A program made the position numbers and the translations under genes. A stretch of 64,000 nt of DNA from Pedobacter rhodius (GTDB lineage Bacteria > Bacteroidota > Bacteroidia > Sphingobacteriales > Sphingobacteriaceae), in NCBI RefSeq assembly GCF_027213645.1, contig NZ_JAPWGL010000002.1, positions 248,001 to 312,000 of the forward strand. Direction: 5' to 3'. Within the stretch, counting starts at the first letter, position 1, and every line of letters begins with the position of its first letter. A model generated the notes under the pieces. It worked only from the letters and a program-made list of their open reading frames with translations. It was not told the DNA's origin and made no database searches. Positions 29,138 to 38,958 of the stretch are shown here, one piece after another.

Positions 29138-30307
29138 CTAAGTTTTTCGCAAAGAACGCTCCCAAGCTGCACTCTGGTTCTTTTTATAATATCGAATCAT
29201 TCCTGCTAACACAGCATAGTTCATAATGCAGAAATAATAAGGAATAAAAAATGCCTTTATTTTAATGTTTTTGCGTTCGAAAAACCAACCCAACGCACTT
29301 AAGAAATAAAACAAAAGCTGAGCAATTAAAATTATTTGATATAAGATTAAATCGGTTTTAAGCACAATCATTAGGTTAAGAATAACCAGTAAGATTAATA
29401 AAAACGGTGTTATTGTCCACCGCAAAACCCGGTGAGATATATACTGAAATGTAAGCACAGGATAGTAAAAAGGATTGGCGGCTTTCTTTAATCTTAAAAT
29501 AGATTGGATACCTCCAGCTGCCATTCTTATCTTTCTTTTCAGTTCCTCTTTCACATTTGCTGATGATGTTTCTGATGCATAGGCATTTGGTTCATAAGCG
29601 ATTATAAATCCTTTTTCTGCAATACGCATGGCAATCATGTGGTCATCAATAATCGTATCCGATTCTACCGGTTGATAAAGGGCTGTTCTAATACTAAAAA
29701 GTTCACCTGCTGCACCCACATTAGAATAGAGTTCATAATCCCATTTCTTTAACTTCGATTCATACTTCCAGTAGAAACCTTCACCTGCAGAACTAGCATC
29801 AGCAAGTTCTTCTACCATTATTCTCTTTTCACCGGCAACTGCACCCACTTTAGGGTTTTGATAATGCTTAACAAGTTCCTTTATAGCTGCCATATTTAAA
29901 AAGGTATTTGCATCGGTAAATATTAAAATTTCGTTTTTAACATAAGGCATAGCTCTTTTAATAGCAGCCATTTTACCAGTTCTAATATCTTCATGCAACA
30001 GCTCAATTTCGCTGTATTTACTTATCCTTTCTACGGTTTCATCCGTAGAGCCATCGGTTATAAAAATAACCTGTATTTTATTTTTCGGATAATCTAAATC
30101 GATTGTATTTAAAACTTTTTCATCAATAATATCTTGCTCATTCCATGCAGCAACCAAAACGGTAACAGTCGGTAATTCTGCATTAGTTTTGAAAGAAAAG
30201 GGTTTTATAAAGAGTCTTTTGATTTTAACCAATAGTAACAATAAAAAACCATAACCTACAAAAGTGTAAATTATCAGGAACAGGGAAATCCAGAAAGCTG
30301 TAATCAT
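29138..30307 (-). CDS. Membrane glycosyltransferase family 2, cellulose-synthase-like
   Basis: A 389-residue processive-type GT2. One N-terminal membrane segment (about 3-28), then the catalytic domain with VAAWNEQDI, ITDGSTDET, DAN (132-134) and DDHMIAMRI, then two or more C-terminal membrane segments (about 295-370). The layout resembles poly-N-acetylglucosamine or hyaluronan-synthase-like enzymes. It lies nine bases downstream of the next GT2 on the same strand, so the two form an operon read leftwards and probably act on the same glycan. Confidence 0.9.
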   Translation of the reverse strand: MITAFWISLFLIIYTFVGYGFLLLLLVKIKRLFIKPFSFKTNAELPTVTVLVAAWNEQDIIDEKVLNTIDLDYPKNKIQVIFITDGSTDETVERISKYSEIELLHEDIRTGKMAAIKRAMPYVKNEILIFTDANTFLNMAAIKELVKHYQNPKVGAVAGEKRIMVEELADASSAGEGFYWKYESKLKKWDYELYSNVGAAGELFSIRTALYQPVESDTIIDDHMIAMRIAEKGFIIAYEPNAYASETSSANVKEELKRKIRMAAGGIQSILRLKKAANPFYYPVLTFQYISHRVLRWTITPFLLILLVILNLMIVLKTDLILYQIILIAQLLFYFLSALGWFFERKNIKIKAFFIPYYFCIMNYAVLAGMIRYYKKNQSAAWERSLRKT

Positions 30308-30316
30308 TTGGGATGT

Positions 30317-31228
30317 TTAAATTTTAAAACCTAGGTTTTTACTATTTTTCGAATGGGTCAAATTCCAAAAGACACCCTTAAATGTCCATTTTACTAAATC
30401 CAATCTATTTTTTATAAGGTAAGTTATAATTTGTTTGCTGCAGGCTATAAGAATATAATATAAACTAAATAAAATTGTATTAATGATGCCTGTATTTTTT
30501 CTTATGAATAGCATCCTGTTACGAGTCATGAAGTATGTTTTTATAGCACTCTCCTTCCCTACACTCATCGATTCTTTATGGTAGATTTTAGTTTTTCCTG
30601 TAAACCAAATTTTCAAACCTGCTTGTTTAAATCTTTCACACCAATCTAATTCTTCATAATATAGAAAAAATTCATCAGCCATTAAACCAACATGATCCAA
30701 ATCAGTTCTTCTGCACATCATTGCGGCGCCGTGGCAATACCCAGTTTCTCTGCTATCATTATCGAACTGACCTTTGTTTTGCTGCATGCTACCAATACCA
30801 CTGTTTCTACAGGTAAGGTAATTCATATCCGTAAAGCCAGCGTACTGAATGGTATCAGGCTGGTCGTAATACAAAATCAAAGGAGATATTAAACCAATCT
30901 CGGCATTACTTTCCATTTCATTAACCAAAACATCTATGGTATTAAAAGTAATTTCCGTATCATTATTTAAAAGTAATAGATAATCACCTGTTGCTTTTTC
31001 AATGCCCAGGTTATTGCCGCCGGCAAAACCTAGGTTATGATTGGAGCGTACATAAATTAATTCCGGATAAATTAATTTGTATTCCTGCTCAAATTCCTCA
31101 TTACTTCCATTATCCACAAAAACAACTTCTACATTATATAAAGATGGGTTTTGCTTCAATGAAATTAAGAAATCTAGATTAACCTGGTGCTGATTGAAGT
31201 TAACGGTGATGATTGATACGGATTTCAT
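30317..31228 (-). CDS. Glycosyltransferase family 2, rhamnosyltransferase-like
   Basis: A 303-residue cytosolic or membrane-associated GT2 of the WbbL/RfbF type. Motifs: SIITVNFNQ at the N-terminus, VDNGSN, NHNLGFAGGNNLG, the metal-binding NND (88-90), and a GAAMMCRR/EELDWCERF segment. The C-terminal hydrophobic stretch (about 245-270) may anchor it. It is first in the two-gene leftward operon. The acceptor sugar cannot be inferred. Upstream, 285 bases of AT-rich DNA separate it from the divergent GT14 gene; a TAAATTTG there (31399-31406) is a possible -7 site for that gene. Confidence 0.9.
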   Translation of the reverse strand: MKSVSIITVNFNQHQVNLDFLISLKQNPSLYNVEVVFVDNGSNEEFEQEYKLIYPELIYVRSNHNLGFAGGNNLGIEKATGDYLLLLNNDTEITFNTIDVLVNEMESNAEIGLISPLILYYDQPDTIQYAGFTDMNYLTCRNSGIGSMQQNKGQFDNDSRETGYCHGAAMMCRRTDLDHVGLMADEFFLYYEELDWCERFKQAGLKIWFTGKTKIYHKESMSVGKESAIKTYFMTRNRMLFIRKNTGIINTILFSLYYILIACSKQIITYLIKNRLDLVKWTFKGVFWNLTHSKNSKNLGFKI

Positions 31229-31513
31229 TATTGCGTAAAAATAACTAAATAACCTTAACTAAATAATATAAATAAAACTAAATCTGTAGTAGTTTGTTGT
31301 AAATTAATTAATCAAACATGTAATATAAAGTATCTGAAATTATACAGAAAAGAATAATTATTATCCCATAATTAGAACTCTGTTTTAATATATATTCCTA
31401 AATTTGGACATTGTACCTTTTGGTAATTAACAAATCTAATGTTACACAAGCTACTCTGAGTATTTAGAGTCGTTGTAGATTATTAAATAATTATATACAT
31501 CCTAATCGAAAAA

Positions 31514-32383
31514 ATGCGCATAGCTCACCTTATTTTAACATATACAGACCCGCACCAGACGGAGAGAATGATTAACAACATGATGCATGAAAACTTCGAT
31601 TTTTATATTCATGTTGATAAAAAATTCGACATCAATCCTCACCTCTTTTTAAAAAAGATACCTAACGTTTACTTTATCAATAATAGGATTGATGTTAAAT
31701 GGGCAGGATTTAACACCGTGAAAGCAACATTTGAATGCATAAAAGAAATTGTTAATAGAGGCGTTGATTATAAGTACATCAATTTTTTAAGTGGTCAAGA
31801 TTACCCTCTAAAACCGGCAGCTTTTTTGGCCGAATTTTTTGAAAAAAGTGATAAAGAGTTCTTAAGCTATAAAGACATCAAAAACGATTGGAAAGAGGGT
31901 TTGATAAGAATGGAAAAGTACTTCTTAGCCAATTACAATTTTAAAGGCAAAACTACCTTAGAAAATCTGATCAACTACGTTATGCCTAAAAGGAAGTTAC
32001 CTTATAACCTCCATCCTTATGGTAAATCAATGTTTTGGATGTTAAGTCCGAAAGCTGCCATGTATGTAGTTAATAGAGTAGAAAGCGATAAAAAACTAAT
32101 TAATTTCTTTTCACTCTGTTGGGGAAGTGATGAATTTGTTTTTCAAACCATGTTACTTAATTCGCCATACAAGGATAAAATTAAAAACGAAAATTACAGA
32201 TATATTGATTGGTCTTTAGGCGGTGCAAACCCAAAAGTACTCGATGAAAATGATTTTGATGCTTTGAAAAATTCTAACATGCTTTTCGCCAGAAAGGTAA
32301 ATGAAACTAAAAGCAAAAAATTACTGGATTTAATTGATAGTCAACTTTTAACCATCTTTACAGTATTTACATGGGTCATATAA
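31514..32383 (+). CDS. GT14-like glycosyltransferase (core-2/I-branching family)
   Basis: A 289-residue protein of the beta-1,6-N-acetylglucosaminyltransferase (Branch) family. It begins MRIAHLILTYTDP with FDFYIHVDKKFD, then FLSGQDYPL, HPYGKSMFW, CWGSDEFVFQTML and YRYIDWS, all typical of the bacterial branch. It is related to the GT14 gene at 34642-35487 on the other strand. Its stop lies inside the next gene (13-base overlap), so it heads a translationally coupled run with the amino-sugar genes. Confidence 0.9.
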   Translation: MRIAHLILTYTDPHQTERMINNMMHENFDFYIHVDKKFDINPHLFLKKIPNVYFINNRIDVKWAGFNTVKATFECIKEIVNRGVDYKYINFLSGQDYPLKPAAFLAEFFEKSDKEFLSYKDIKNDWKEGLIRMEKYFLANYNFKGKTTLENLINYVMPKRKLPYNLHPYGKSMFWMLSPKAAMYVVNRVESDKKLINFFSLCWGSDEFVFQTMLLNSPYKDKIKNENYRYIDWSLGGANPKVLDENDFDALKNSNMLFARKVNETKSKKLLDLIDSQLLTIFTVFTWVI

Positions 32384-32745
32384 TAAACCTCAAAACATAT
32401 AAAGACAGCCGCGGAATTTTAACGGTATTAGATAGGGTTGTCGATTTTGAAATCAAACGCCTCTTCTATATCTATGCAGTAGATGATTCAGATCGTGGTG
32501 GACATAGACATCATAATACTTATCAGGCTGCAATTTGCATTAAAGGATCTTGTAAAATAACCAACAACGACGGGCATAAGACTGAAATATTCAATTTAGA
32601 TACGCCTGAAAAATGCCTGATTTTAGAGCCAAACGATTGGCATGTAATGCATAGCTTTACGGAAGATGCAATATTATTAGTTCTTGCTTCAACAGCATTT
32701 GACCCCAAAGATTATATCTATGAGCCATACGAGAATACCTTATGA
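32371..32745 (+). CDS. FdtA/QdtA-type dTDP-4-keto-6-deoxyhexose 3,4-ketoisomerase (WxcM-like cupin)
   Basis: A 124-residue single-domain cupin that would move the keto group of dTDP-4-keto-6-deoxy-glucose from C4 to C3. The pattern DSRGILTVLD, the RGGHRHHNTYQA metal/catalytic segment and the tail LEPNDWHVMHSF are characteristic. Whether the product has galacto (FdtA) or gluco (QdtA) configuration cannot be told from motifs. It overlaps the genes on both sides, and the next gene is the aminotransferase that would use its product. The dTDP-glucose enzymes RmlA and RmlB are not in the window. Confidence 0.9.
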   Translation: MGHIINLKTYKDSRGILTVLDRVVDFEIKRLFYIYAVDDSDRGGHRHHNTYQAAICIKGSCKITNNDGHKTEIFNLDTPEKCLILEPNDWHVMHSFTEDAILLVLASTAFDPKDYIYEPYENTL

Positions 32746-33817
32746 GAACTTAAAGGCTCTAAATAAACCATTTGAAGAAGCATTTAAATTAAAATTTAAC
32801 GACTTTTTAAATAGTGGCTGGTATATACTTGGCAATGAAGTTGCACAATTTGAAAAAGAATTTGCCGATTATCACGATGAAAAGTATGTAGTAGGTGTTG
32901 CCAACGGTCTAGATGCATTAATACTATCGTTAAAGTGTTGTAATTTTAACAAAGGCGATGAGGTAATTGTGCCTTCAAATACTTACATAGCCAGTATTTT
33001 AGCCATTTTGCAATGTGATTTAGTGCCTGTATTTGTTGAACCAAATATAGAAACGTACAATGTAGATCCTAGCAAAATTGAGGAAGCTATTACGTCGAAA
33101 ACTGTCGCTATTATGGTAGTTCACTTATATGGTCAATGCTGTGAAATGGAACCCATAATAAATATAGCTAATCAAAATAATTTAAGAATTGTTGAAGATT
33201 GTGCTCAGGCTCATGGTGCAAAATATAAAGGAAAACTAGCCGGCACTTTTGGAGAATATGGTTGTTTTAGTTTCTACCCTACGAAAAATCTCGGTGCATT
33301 AGGCGATGCCGGAGCGATAGTTTGTAAAACTGAACAGAATTATGTTAAGCTTAGACAATTGCGAAATTATGGATCTGAAAAGAAATATCATAATGGTATA
33401 ATTGGCTATAACTCTCGTTTGGATGAAGTGCAAGCATCTTTCCTAAGAGTTAAGTTACCTTATCTAAATGAAATCAATAACCATAAAAAAACTTTAGCCT
33501 CCATATATCAAAGTAACTTGAAGGATAATTTTATTAAACCAACAATTGATAACGACTTTGATAATGTTTACCACATCTATAATATTAGGCATAAAGAAAG
33601 AGATAGATTAAAAGCTTATTTATCAGCAAACAATATTGATACAGAAATCCATTATCCAGTTGCTCCACATAAGCAACAAGCGCTTTACCAGCTTAATAAT
33701 TTGAGTTATCCAATATCAGAAGAAATACATGCTACTACATTAAGTTTGCCATGCTCATTTGCTCACACAGAAAATGATATACATAAAGTTGTTGAGATTA
33801 TAAATCAATTTAATTAA
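32720..33817 (+). CDS. DegT/DnrJ/EryC1 sugar aminotransferase (FdtB-like)
   Basis: A 365-residue PLP enzyme from the ATG at 32720 (MSHTRIPYEN); a TTG 36 bases earlier is possible but deeper in the preceding gene. Lys189 in FYPTKNLGALGDAG binds PLP; VEDCAQAHGA and the NYGSEKKYHN and NSRLDEVQA segments are family hallmarks. Directly behind the ketoisomerase, it should aminate the 3-keto sugar to dTDP-3-amino-3,6-dideoxyhexose. The overlap with the ketoisomerase gene is 26 bases. Confidence 0.93.
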   Translation: MSHTRIPYENLKALNKPFEEAFKLKFNDFLNSGWYILGNEVAQFEKEFADYHDEKYVVGVANGLDALILSLKCCNFNKGDEVIVPSNTYIASILAILQCDLVPVFVEPNIETYNVDPSKIEEAITSKTVAIMVVHLYGQCCEMEPIINIANQNNLRIVEDCAQAHGAKYKGKLAGTFGEYGCFSFYPTKNLGALGDAGAIVCKTEQNYVKLRQLRNYGSEKKYHNGIIGYNSRLDEVQASFLRVKLPYLNEINNHKKTLASIYQSNLKDNFIKPTIDNDFDNVYHIYNIRHKERDRLKAYLSANNIDTEIHYPVAPHKQQALYQLNNLSYPISEEIHATTLSLPCSFAHTENDIHKVVEIINQFN

Positions 33818-33825
33818 TCCATTTG

Positions 33826-34638
33826 ATGCACTATTTATTAAAAGAACTTGCTCCACCAGTATTAAATACACTACGCTGGTTTAGTTTCAAATATGGCTGG
33901 AAAGGTAATTTCAAATCATTTGATGAAGCCAAAGAGCGTTGTACAGGTTATGATGAAAGTCATATATTAAATAGAATTGTCGAAACCACTGGTAAGGTAA
34001 GAGACGGCGAGGCTGTTTATGAAAGAGATGGTATTATATATGATGAAGTACAAGTAAACCACATTTTATTAAGCATATTGCTATTAGTTGCAGGTAGAAA
34101 TGGGAATAAATTAACACTAATAGATTTTGGTGGGTCATTAGGAACCTCCTATTACCAGTGCATTAAATATTTATCCCATTTAGTAGAATTAAACTGGTGC
34201 ATTATAGAACAAGCTAACTATGTGGAAGTTGGTAAAAAATCATTTGAAAATGCCCATGTCAAATTTTATTATACAATAGAAGAATGTATTGCAGATGGAA
34301 AAACACCTGATATACTATTGATTTCAAGCACTTTACAATATATCAAAGAACCCTATAATCTCCTAAATCACCTGCAATCAGTTAATATACCATATCTAAT
34401 GCTCGATTTGGTTGGATATAATGATACCGAAGATGATAGAATAACGATTCAAAAGGTTCCTCCTGTGTTTTATGGCATAGAGGCATCATATCCTTGTATC
34501 TTTTTTGGGAAAGATAAATTAAAAAATCAAATCAAGAAAAATTATGAATTGGAATTTGATTTTATATCTGAATCTCAAAAGTATTACATAAACTTTAAAC
34601 CATTTCGCTATCAGGGTTCTTTTTGGAAATTGAAATAG
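33826..34638 (+). CDS. TIGR04325-type methyltransferase
   Basis: A 270-residue putative SAM-dependent methyltransferase. The hallmark block FKSFDEAKERCTGYDES followed by GEAVYERDGIIYDE, then the AdoMet-binding strand LTLIDFGGSLGTSYYQ (about 103-118) and ISSTLQYIKEP, match the TIGR04325 family found in surface-glycan loci. It follows the aminotransferase by nine bases and ends the four-gene run. Methylation of the amino sugar made by this run is a reasonable inference, not a demonstrated function. Confidence 0.85.
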   Translation: MHYLLKELAPPVLNTLRWFSFKYGWKGNFKSFDEAKERCTGYDESHILNRIVETTGKVRDGEAVYERDGIIYDEVQVNHILLSILLLVAGRNGNKLTLIDFGGSLGTSYYQCIKYLSHLVELNWCIIEQANYVEVGKKSFENAHVKFYYTIEECIADGKTPDILLISSTLQYIKEPYNLLNHLQSVNIPYLMLDLVGYNDTEDDRITIQKVPPVFYGIEASYPCIFFGKDKLKNQIKKNYELEFDFISESQKYYINFKPFRYQGSFWKLK

Positions 34639-34641
34639 ATA

Positions 34642-35487
34642 TTAATATTTATCCAATTCATCCAATATTGCCGAATCTAAATCTATATCAAATTTTCTAG
34701 CAAAAATCATTTTAGAATTAACGATTTTGGATAAATCTGCAATCCCTAAAAACTTAGGATTGGGCTTACCTTCAGACCAATCTATATAACGTAGATTATC
34801 GTGATTGGTATGTTTGGCATGTTCAGAATTCATGATTATTGTTGCTATAACAAATTCATCAGAACCCCACGTGTATTTGAAAAAATCATGAAATTTCGCA
34901 TTCCTATACAGCTTACTTACCACATAAATTGCAGTATCATGAGTAATTGTCCACCAAGAAGAGTTGCTACCACCATAAAACTCCATATCATCCGGTAACT
35001 TCCTTTTTTGAGCTATCGAATTAACTACGGTTTGTAAAAGGTATTTGCCTTTTAAACCTGAATCTGTAAAGTGGAATTTCTCAAATCTATCACGCCCTTC
35101 CTGATACCAAACCGATTCCTTTTTTTCTATATGCATAAAGTTTTGACCGATTTTATCAATAAAAAAATTGTAAGTTTCATCCGCTGAATGTATCGGATAA
35201 TCCTGACCACTAATTAAATTGATAAAATCATAATGCTGTTTAGTAGCGATAACTTCTTTAAGCGATTGAACTATTGCTCTGGTAAAACTCCAGCCAGCCC
35301 AGGTACAATTTACTCTTTTTTTGATGAAATATATTTGAGGCAAATGCTCTAAAAACTTATATTCCAAAGCATCAACCTTTTCATCTAAATGTATATAAAT
35401 ATCAAATCCTGGGTGTTTTAAACGATTTACCAAACGCAACAACTGCGTCGGATTTTTATGAACCATTATAATATGAGCAACACGCAT
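34642..35487 (-). CDS. GT14-like glycosyltransferase (core-2/I-branching family)
   Basis: A 281-residue paralogue of the protein at 31514-32383: MRVAHIIMVHKNP, FDIYIHLDEKVD, LISGQDYPI, EFYGGSNSSWWT, TWGSDEFVIATIIM and LRYIDWSEGKPNP. Sequence is well diverged, so the pair is an old duplication or separate recruitment. It sits two bases from the membrane glycosyltransferase on the same strand and converges with the methyltransferase gene. Confidence 0.9.
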   Translation of the reverse strand: MRVAHIIMVHKNPTQLLRLVNRLKHPGFDIYIHLDEKVDALEYKFLEHLPQIYFIKKRVNCTWAGWSFTRAIVQSLKEVIATKQHYDFINLISGQDYPIHSADETYNFFIDKIGQNFMHIEKKESVWYQEGRDRFEKFHFTDSGLKGKYLLQTVVNSIAQKRKLPDDMEFYGGSNSSWWTITHDTAIYVVSKLYRNAKFHDFFKYTWGSDEFVIATIIMNSEHAKHTNHDNLRYIDWSEGKPNPKFLGIADLSKIVNSKMIFARKFDIDLDSAILDELDKY

Positions 35488-35489
35488 TA

Positions 35490-37130
35490 TTAAGGATTAA
35501 TTTTGTTGGGTTGATTTGTAATTTTATAGAGATAAACACTAACATCAGCTGTGTTTGATGTTTTAATAAACTTCCCTATTTTCGATAATTCTGTTTTCAA
35601 ATTTGCTGCTGGAAGATTCTTATTCTCGTAATACCATTTTGGCATACTTATAGGATCACCAACATTTGATAGAAATTTGTTGTTAAAGATAACCCAAACT
35701 CTTTTATTATTTTTAAATTTTTTAAAATCTGAGCTCAAGTTAGTGTTATAATCAGCAAGATTTGCAGAATTCCATCTAAAATCCTGACCTTCAATAGCGT
35801 TAAACTTATATTTTTTTAAATTCGAGTAAACTTTAAATCCTGGCAATTCATTCCAATAAACATAAACAGCATCTCCAGCTTTAAATTCTTTATTTATCAT
35901 ATCAAATGACTCTTTTTGATATGATTTTTTATGTTTATAAAATGCAGCACTGTTTCTAATAGACTGAAAGGATTGAATTACAGGTGAGATTAATAATAGA
36001 ATAACAATAATGATTTTTAATGGCTTACGCTTAATTAAACAATCCAAACCCATACCTATAAATATCATCAAGATTGGTGTTAAAAAAAGCCAAAACCTTT
36101 CTGTTAGCGGATAAAGTTCTAATCCAGAAGCAAGCAATACCAATAACAATGGAAACACCAGTACATTAAAATTCTGGAGCGACTTTTTAAAACAAAAATA
36201 AATTCCTGCTCCCAAAAAGATGAATGGTAAGAATGGCATCTTAATAAATGGCACATAAGAATGTGTTTGCGTTCCCGATTCAAAAAAATCCCAAAGCAAA
36301 CCCATGGGATAATCCAACATCCTGTAAAAGCTTTTAAAAAACCAACTTAAATCTGAAACAGATTTAGGCGGTAATGGCATAAAATCTCCATAAAATCTAA
36401 ACCAGTTAATTACCCATTCAGCATCTGGAGTTTTATTTATAAAAAAAACAAACAGTAAAATAAAGCTTACCAACCAGGTAATAAAAGGTATAAAACTTCT
36501 AAAAAGAATATTCCACTGTTTAGTTATTAAATAATAAACCGATAGACCTAAACTAATGCCACCTAATATAAAAATTGCAGAAAAAGAAAACCATAGAATG
36601 ATCCCTCCACCTAAACTCCAAATAATTATTTCTTTAAAACCGTTTTGTGTTCTATATTTAATAAACAGGTAAAATGATAAAATTGAGCAAAGCAGTTCTG
36701 TAGAATATTGCTTAATCTCTACTGAATGATAAACAAAAGCTGGCGAAATGCACAAAATCGCCACTGCAACCAAAATACCTGTGCTTTTTAAGAAATACTT
36801 TGTAACAGGAATGAATATTAAGATTGATAATAATCCTGATAAAAGCGGTACAATTCTTAAACCGTACTCATTATAACCAAAAATATTTAAAAATAATTTT
36901 ACTATTAGCAGAAATCCAATTGGTGCCTTTTGCTGATAATCTAATGGTTTTGTTACGAGCTGCTGAAAGTTAAAATTTAACAAACTTGATGTTAAATATC
37001 CCTCATCTAACCACAATGACCTATTGATGAAGTAATGGTATAATCTTAAAAATACGCCTAAAACTATAATCGATAAAAATAAATAATAACTGAATTTATC
37101 TTTCAGAGCGCTTTTTAATAGGAATGGCAT
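35490..37130 (-). CDS. GT39/ArnT-like membrane glycosyltransferase
   Basis: A 546-residue polytopic membrane protein of the GT-C fold. The acidic pair Asp42-Glu43 in NRSLWLDEGYL, in the first large external loop, is the family's catalytic signature. About ten to twelve hydrophobic helices follow, then a C-terminal extracytoplasmic domain (about 410-545). Such enzymes transfer a sugar from a polyprenyl-phosphate donor on the outer face of the membrane. That is notable because the divergent neighbour genes (HAD, UbiA) resemble a pathway for making such donors. Confidence 0.88.
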   Translation of the reverse strand: MPFLLKSALKDKFSYYLFLSIIVLGVFLRLYHYFINRSLWLDEGYLTSSLLNFNFQQLVTKPLDYQQKAPIGFLLIVKLFLNIFGYNEYGLRIVPLLSGLLSILIFIPVTKYFLKSTGILVAVAILCISPAFVYHSVEIKQYSTELLCSILSFYLFIKYRTQNGFKEIIIWSLGGGIILWFSFSAIFILGGISLGLSVYYLITKQWNILFRSFIPFITWLVSFILLFVFFINKTPDAEWVINWFRFYGDFMPLPPKSVSDLSWFFKSFYRMLDYPMGLLWDFFESGTQTHSYVPFIKMPFLPFIFLGAGIYFCFKKSLQNFNVLVFPLLLVLLASGLELYPLTERFWLFLTPILMIFIGMGLDCLIKRKPLKIIIVILLLISPVIQSFQSIRNSAAFYKHKKSYQKESFDMINKEFKAGDAVYVYWNELPGFKVYSNLKKYKFNAIEGQDFRWNSANLADYNTNLSSDFKKFKNNKRVWVIFNNKFLSNVGDPISMPKWYYENKNLPAANLKTELSKIGKFIKTSNTADVSVYLYKITNQPNKINP

Positions 37131-37200
37131 GCAAATAGACTGTCTGGATTTTATGCAATATCGGAATTTTTAATAATTTTACATAAATAAATCACCCCCT

Positions 37201-37896
37201 GTGCATAATATCTCTCTGAATAATTTAGAGGTAGTAGTTTTTGATGTTGATGGTACCTTATATAATCAAAGCCTTCTCAGAAAAAAAATGCTATTCTCCT
37301 TAATGAAATACTTTGTTTTTCATCCCTGGAAGATTAACGAATTATTTATTCTATACCATTTCCGAAAAGAAAGAGAGAATAACAAAGGATTTAAAGGTCC
37401 AAATCTTAATGAACAACAATACATATGGTGTAGGCAAAAAATAAATCAACCTATCGATAAGATTAAAGAAGTTGTAGGTAGATGGATATTTAATTATCCC
37501 AATCAATTTTTAAAGTCTTGTACCTACCCTGGCATTCATCTTTTATTTAAATCACTTGCCGAAAAAGATATTCGTATCGCGATTTATTCTGATTACGATT
37601 CCATAGAAAAGATGAAAGCTATGGAACTAAAAGCCGATCTATACGTTAGTTCAACTGATGCTTATATCAATGCATTTAAACCTAATCCTAATGGATTAGA
37701 ATTTATATGTACTGAATTTGGCATTACAGATAAAAACCAATGCCTATTTATAGGGGACCGATTGGAACTGGATGGCGAATGCGCAAAAGCAGCAGGCATA
37801 CCATTCGTATTGGTAAATGATATAAGTATAAATAATCCCCTATTTAAAAACCTCTCAAAACAAGTGCTTAATGTTGCTAAGCAGAAAACATTATGA
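37201..37896 (+). CDS. HAD-superfamily phosphatase
   Basis: A 231-residue hydrolase beginning at GTG 37201; the next Met lies behind the catalytic motif. Motif I VFDVDGTLY gives nucleophile Asp15 and acid/base Asp17; motif II is IAIYSDYD, motif III the Lys in AFKPNP, and motif IV FIGDRLELDGECA. The cap is large and helical (about 25-105). It overlaps the UbiA gene by four bases (ATGA), so the two are co-translated. A phosphatase paired with a UbiA transferase suggests it dephosphorylates a phosphosugar-polyprenyl intermediate. Confidence 0.9.
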   Translation: MHNISLNNLEVVVFDVDGTLYNQSLLRKKMLFSLMKYFVFHPWKINELFILYHFRKERENNKGFKGPNLNEQQYIWCRQKINQPIDKIKEVVGRWIFNYPNQFLKSCTYPGIHLLFKSLAEKDIRIAIYSDYDSIEKMKAMELKADLYVSSTDAYINAFKPNPNGLEFICTEFGITDKNQCLFIGDRLELDGECAKAAGIPFVLVNDISINNPLFKNLSKQVLNVAKQKTL

Positions 37897-38936
37897 TTGA
37901 TAAAATTACATTTCCTCAAGACCCAACATCGCTAGATGAACCTAAGAAAACTGAGCTCCGACGTGCAAGTATAAAAGAATATGTTACTATAGCAAGACCA
38001 GATAACTGGGCAAAAAACCTATTTATGGTGCCTGGGATGCTTTTTGCATTATCTATTTTCCATACACCTATCAATTCAGCACTTATCATCAAAATCATTT
38101 TGGGTGTTGTAAGTATGTGCTTGATAGCATCTGCAAATTACGTTATAAATGAATATTTAGACGCGGGTTTCGATAAATTTCACCCTTTAAAAAGAAGAAG
38201 ATCGGCCGTGGTTACTATGATTAATCCAACCATTGTTTATACAGAATACGCAGTTTTAGCAGTTATAGGTATCGCGCTTTCCTCTGTTGTATCAATAAAA
38301 TTTTTGTCGGTAGCTACGTTTTTATTAATAATGGGGGTAATCTATAATGTAAAACCATTCAGAAGTAAAGACCGGGTATTTTTAGATGTTTTAAGTGAAT
38401 CCATTAATAACCCGATAAGATTTGCTGCAGGCTGGTTTATTTTTAGCCCGGCACTTGGTATTCCAAGTGGTAAGTGGGATCTAAACTGGATAAATACATT
38501 TCCGCCTGTGAGTATCATAATTGCGTATTGGATGGGCGGAGCCTTCTTAATGGCGACAAAACGTTTTGCCGAGTTCAGACTTATTGATAATCCTAAAGTA
38601 GCCAGTTTATATAGAAAATCTTTTAAATTTTATACTGAAAATAGCCTATTGGTATCGATGTTTTTTTATGCCATTACGTGCGCTTTTTTTATGGGTATTT
38701 TCCTGGTTAAAGACAGAATTGAATTATTGGTCAGTTTTCCATTTTTTGCATTGTTGTTTTCCTGGTATTTAAAAATTGGTTTACTTAACGACTCACCTGT
38801 ACAGGGATCTGAAAAACTCTATACAAGAAAATGGTTTATGCTTTATCTCGTTTTATTTACAGCATTACTATGTATTCTGATGTTTATAGATATTCCATGG
38901 CTTCATTGGTTTTTAAAAAATGCAAATAACTATTAA
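37893..38936 (+). CDS. UbiA-family membrane transferase (DPPR-synthase-like)
   Basis: A 347-residue polytopic protein with about eight membrane helices. The first Mg-binding motif is N86-E-x-x-D90-x-x-x-D94 (NEYLDAGFDKFHPLKRRR), and the opening ARPDNWAKNLFM matches the branch that includes mycobacterial Rv3806c, 5-phosphoribosyl-1-pyrophosphate:decaprenyl-phosphate transferase. This branch moves phosphoribose onto a polyprenyl phosphate instead of prenylating an aromatic ring. The second Asp-rich motif is less clear (LDVLSESINNPIRFAAG). It is coupled to the HAD gene and followed 22 bases later by a GMC oxidoreductase. Confidence 0.85.
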   Translation: MIDKITFPQDPTSLDEPKKTELRRASIKEYVTIARPDNWAKNLFMVPGMLFALSIFHTPINSALIIKIILGVVSMCLIASANYVINEYLDAGFDKFHPLKRRRSAVVTMINPTIVYTEYAVLAVIGIALSSVVSIKFLSVATFLLIMGVIYNVKPFRSKDRVFLDVLSESINNPIRFAAGWFIFSPALGIPSGKWDLNWINTFPPVSIIIAYWMGGAFLMATKRFAEFRLIDNPKVASLYRKSFKFYTENSLLVSMFFYAITCAFFMGIFLVKDRIELLVSFPFFALLFSWYLKIGLLNDSPVQGSEKLYTRKWFMLYLVLFTALLCILMFIDIPWLHWFLKNANNY

Positions 38937-38958
38937 GATTAAAATCGGCCCGAATTAA

